Part shown: positions 62,689-64,000 of the stretch, one piece after another | Numbering within the stretch: the stretch's first letter is position 1 | Layout: each line of letters opens with the position of its first letter | Source of the DNA: Stieleria mannarensis | GTDB lineage: Bacteria; Planctomycetota; Planctomycetia; Pirellulales; Pirellulaceae | DNA length: 64,000 bases | Direction of reading: 5' to 3' | NCBI RefSeq assembly: GCF_014154935.1 | Contig: NZ_JACEHH010000034.1 | Location: 36,216 to 100,215, forward strand | Program-made: the position numbers and the translations under genes | The notes under the pieces: generated by a model | What the model was told of the DNA's origin: nothing | Databases searched by the model: none | The model's input: only the letters and a program-made list of their open reading frames with translations

Positions 62689-63933
62689 ATGCCTTTTGAT
62701 CAAACGTCTGTCGAGCCGAAGATAGCAGACAAACTGAAGTCACTGCTGTGGGTCGGCATCTGGACTGCGGCTGGAGCGGTCCTGGGAACGGCCCTGGCGT
62801 ACATCCTGTTTGGGTTGGCGTACAAGGGTTGGAGTGCACCTGCGGAACAGTTCGCTGGACCAAAGCCACAGCGATCTGGCGATCCGATCGATGCTTGGGC
62901 CGCCGGTGTCATCGCGACGATGTATGCGATGCCTTGCCTGTTGGCAGGATTCGTTACGGGCGCCATCGCAGGTTTTCGTATTGGTCGTCGGCGGCATCAA
63001 AAGAGATGCCGTTCCGAGAATCGATCTAATGCTGCGTGTCGTGTCATTGTTCTGCCCTTGCTGGTTCTGCTTGGGACGGCTCAGTCTGCCGACGCAGACT
63101 TCGGGCTGAAATTGATGACCAATGTCCGCATCGACGTACATCTCGATGGCCGATCGCTGCCCGATGGCGCGAAGGCCGCCTTGCTCGCCCCTTCACCCTG
63201 GTCGACGGACGCTCCGGTCAATGCTGCAGAACGAGTTCCAGGACTTGTCGTTCCTTGGCAGGATGAGGAGGGAGAACAATGGAACTACGCCGCTTATCTC
63301 TGGGGAGGAGACGTTCAGAAGGGGGGCGTGACATTTAGCGGCTTTTGGGACTACAGATTGAGCGATCCACCGATCCAAGGACTCCCGAAGATCGTTCGAT
63401 TGGCTGTGTACGATCCTCGGACCGAACGTCTCTACGTGACATCTCCCGCCAGCCCCGGGCAGCACCTCGCGTTAATGCGAGCCGAGCTAAGCTCTAGCGG
63501 ATCGGGAATCCTGGACAGCCTCCTTATCCCGTTCTGGCAGCGTCTCGATTTTTGGAAGGCGATGCTGATCACACTGATGGTGGAATGCTTCATCGTCATT
63601 TGGGTCGTATGTGTGAGTCGCACAACCGATGACGGGCAAGCGACCGGGCGCGCCTACCGCAAAACTCGATTGATCCGCGTGTGTCTTCTCGTGAATCTGC
63701 TCACGCTGCCATTGGTTTGGTTTTTCGGTGGTGAGTTCATATTTCGGTTTGGATTCTGGTGGGGGACCGCTACATTTCTTGGACTCGAGGCAATGGCATT
63801 CCTGATTGAAGCGGTTTTTTATCGCGGCGTTCTCACCACGTCCGACAGGACGTCGCGGCTGCCATGGTCAATCGCCTTACGGGCGTCGCTACTGGCCAAC
63901 TTGACCACGTTCTTGCTTGGATTTGTATTGTGA
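62689..63933 (+). CDS. Polytopic membrane protein of unknown function
   Basis: A 414-residue protein with two helices near the N-terminus (WVGIWTAAGAVLGTALAYILFGLAY, MYAMPCLLAGFVTGAIAGF), a third near residue 120 (VIVLPLLVLLGTAQSADAD, signal-like), a soluble region (130-280) with beta-sandwich character (LMTNVRIDVHLDGRSLP) and four to five C-terminal helices (MLITLMVECFIVIWVVC, LIRVCLLVNLLTLPLVWFFGG). It could be a fusion of two membrane parts around an exported domain. No family is recognised. It ends 67 bases before the window edge. Confidence 0.75.
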   Translation: MPFDQTSVEPKIADKLKSLLWVGIWTAAGAVLGTALAYILFGLAYKGWSAPAEQFAGPKPQRSGDPIDAWAAGVIATMYAMPCLLAGFVTGAIAGFRIGRRRHQKRCRSENRSNAACRVIVLPLLVLLGTAQSADADFGLKLMTNVRIDVHLDGRSLPDGAKAALLAPSPWSTDAPVNAAERVPGLVVPWQDEEGEQWNYAAYLWGGDVQKGGVTFSGFWDYRLSDPPIQGLPKIVRLAVYDPRTERLYVTSPASPGQHLALMRAELSSSGSGILDSLLIPFWQRLDFWKAMLITLMVECFIVIWVVCVSRTTDDGQATGRAYRKTRLIRVCLLVNLLTLPLVWFFGGEFIFRFGFWWGTATFLGLEAMAFLIEAVFYRGVLTTSDRTSRLPWSIALRASLLANLTTFLLGFVL

Positions 63934-64000
63934 GCATCTTCGTAATCAATTTGATTTTATGACTTTTCAACAACTCGCCCTACTTTGCGGGGTTCTTCCA

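Overview
The window looks like chromosomal DNA of a planctomycete, most likely of the Rhodopirellula/Stieleria type (Pirellulaceae). This rests on gene families that are rare elsewhere: two DUF1559 pseudopilin-like proteins with the H-X9-DG motif, ECF sigma factor genes overlapping membrane Ser/Thr kinase genes, several membrane-anchored WD40 and HEAT proteins, two BBP2-type porins with cysteine-rich leaders, and DUF1080, DUF4139 and DUF3127 proteins. The genus is inference; no rRNA or tRNA gene is visible.

Layout. 1-8.5 kb: a truncated phenylacetate-CoA-ligase-like gene, a DUF1559 gene, then a co-directional run of a DinB-like gene, obg, coaX, a proline-rich membrane protein and an M20 deacylase. 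8.5-14.2 kb: a Trm112-like protein, a secreted repeat protein, a universal stress protein, a secreted unknown, miaE and ftsY. 14.7-17.8 kb: a tandem pair of porins. 17.8-19 kb: a repeat-rich gap, a candidate structured RNA ending in a strong terminator, and the PII gene glnB. 19.4-24.9 kb: DUF3127, a kinase/sigma pair, DUF1080, PilZ and an SDR epimerase. 25.2-34.8 kb: an FAD oxidoreductase, an M20/YbdK gene pair, DUF4139, secreted proteins, DUF1559 and DUF2306.

35-43.6 kb: a CsrA domain fused to a degenerate receiver domain, then a probable reductive pyrimidine-degradation cluster (PreA-like reductase, beta-alanine-type aminotransferase, NCS2 permease, beta-ureidopropionase and, divergently, a CoA-acylating semialdehyde dehydrogenase). 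A REP-associated tyrosine transposase (RAYT) gene sits inside this cluster between two mirror-organised arrays of a short hairpin repeat. The same repeat is scattered through at least 9.7-42 kb, often directly against stop codons.

43.8-64 kb: WD40 and secretin-like proteins, a Pmp3 protein, DedA and transaldolase, then a visibly A+T-richer stretch. That stretch holds paired beta-propeller/HEAT membrane proteins and a 1,648-residue kinase with its sigma factor. The sigma/kinase unit has an intact small membrane-protein gene on one side and a broken relative of it on the other.

The strongest candidates for something new are the RAYT/REP system with its base-pair-compensated hairpins, the CsrA-receiver fusion, the unassigned structured RNA before glnB, and the sigma/kinase/beta-propeller neighbourhood.
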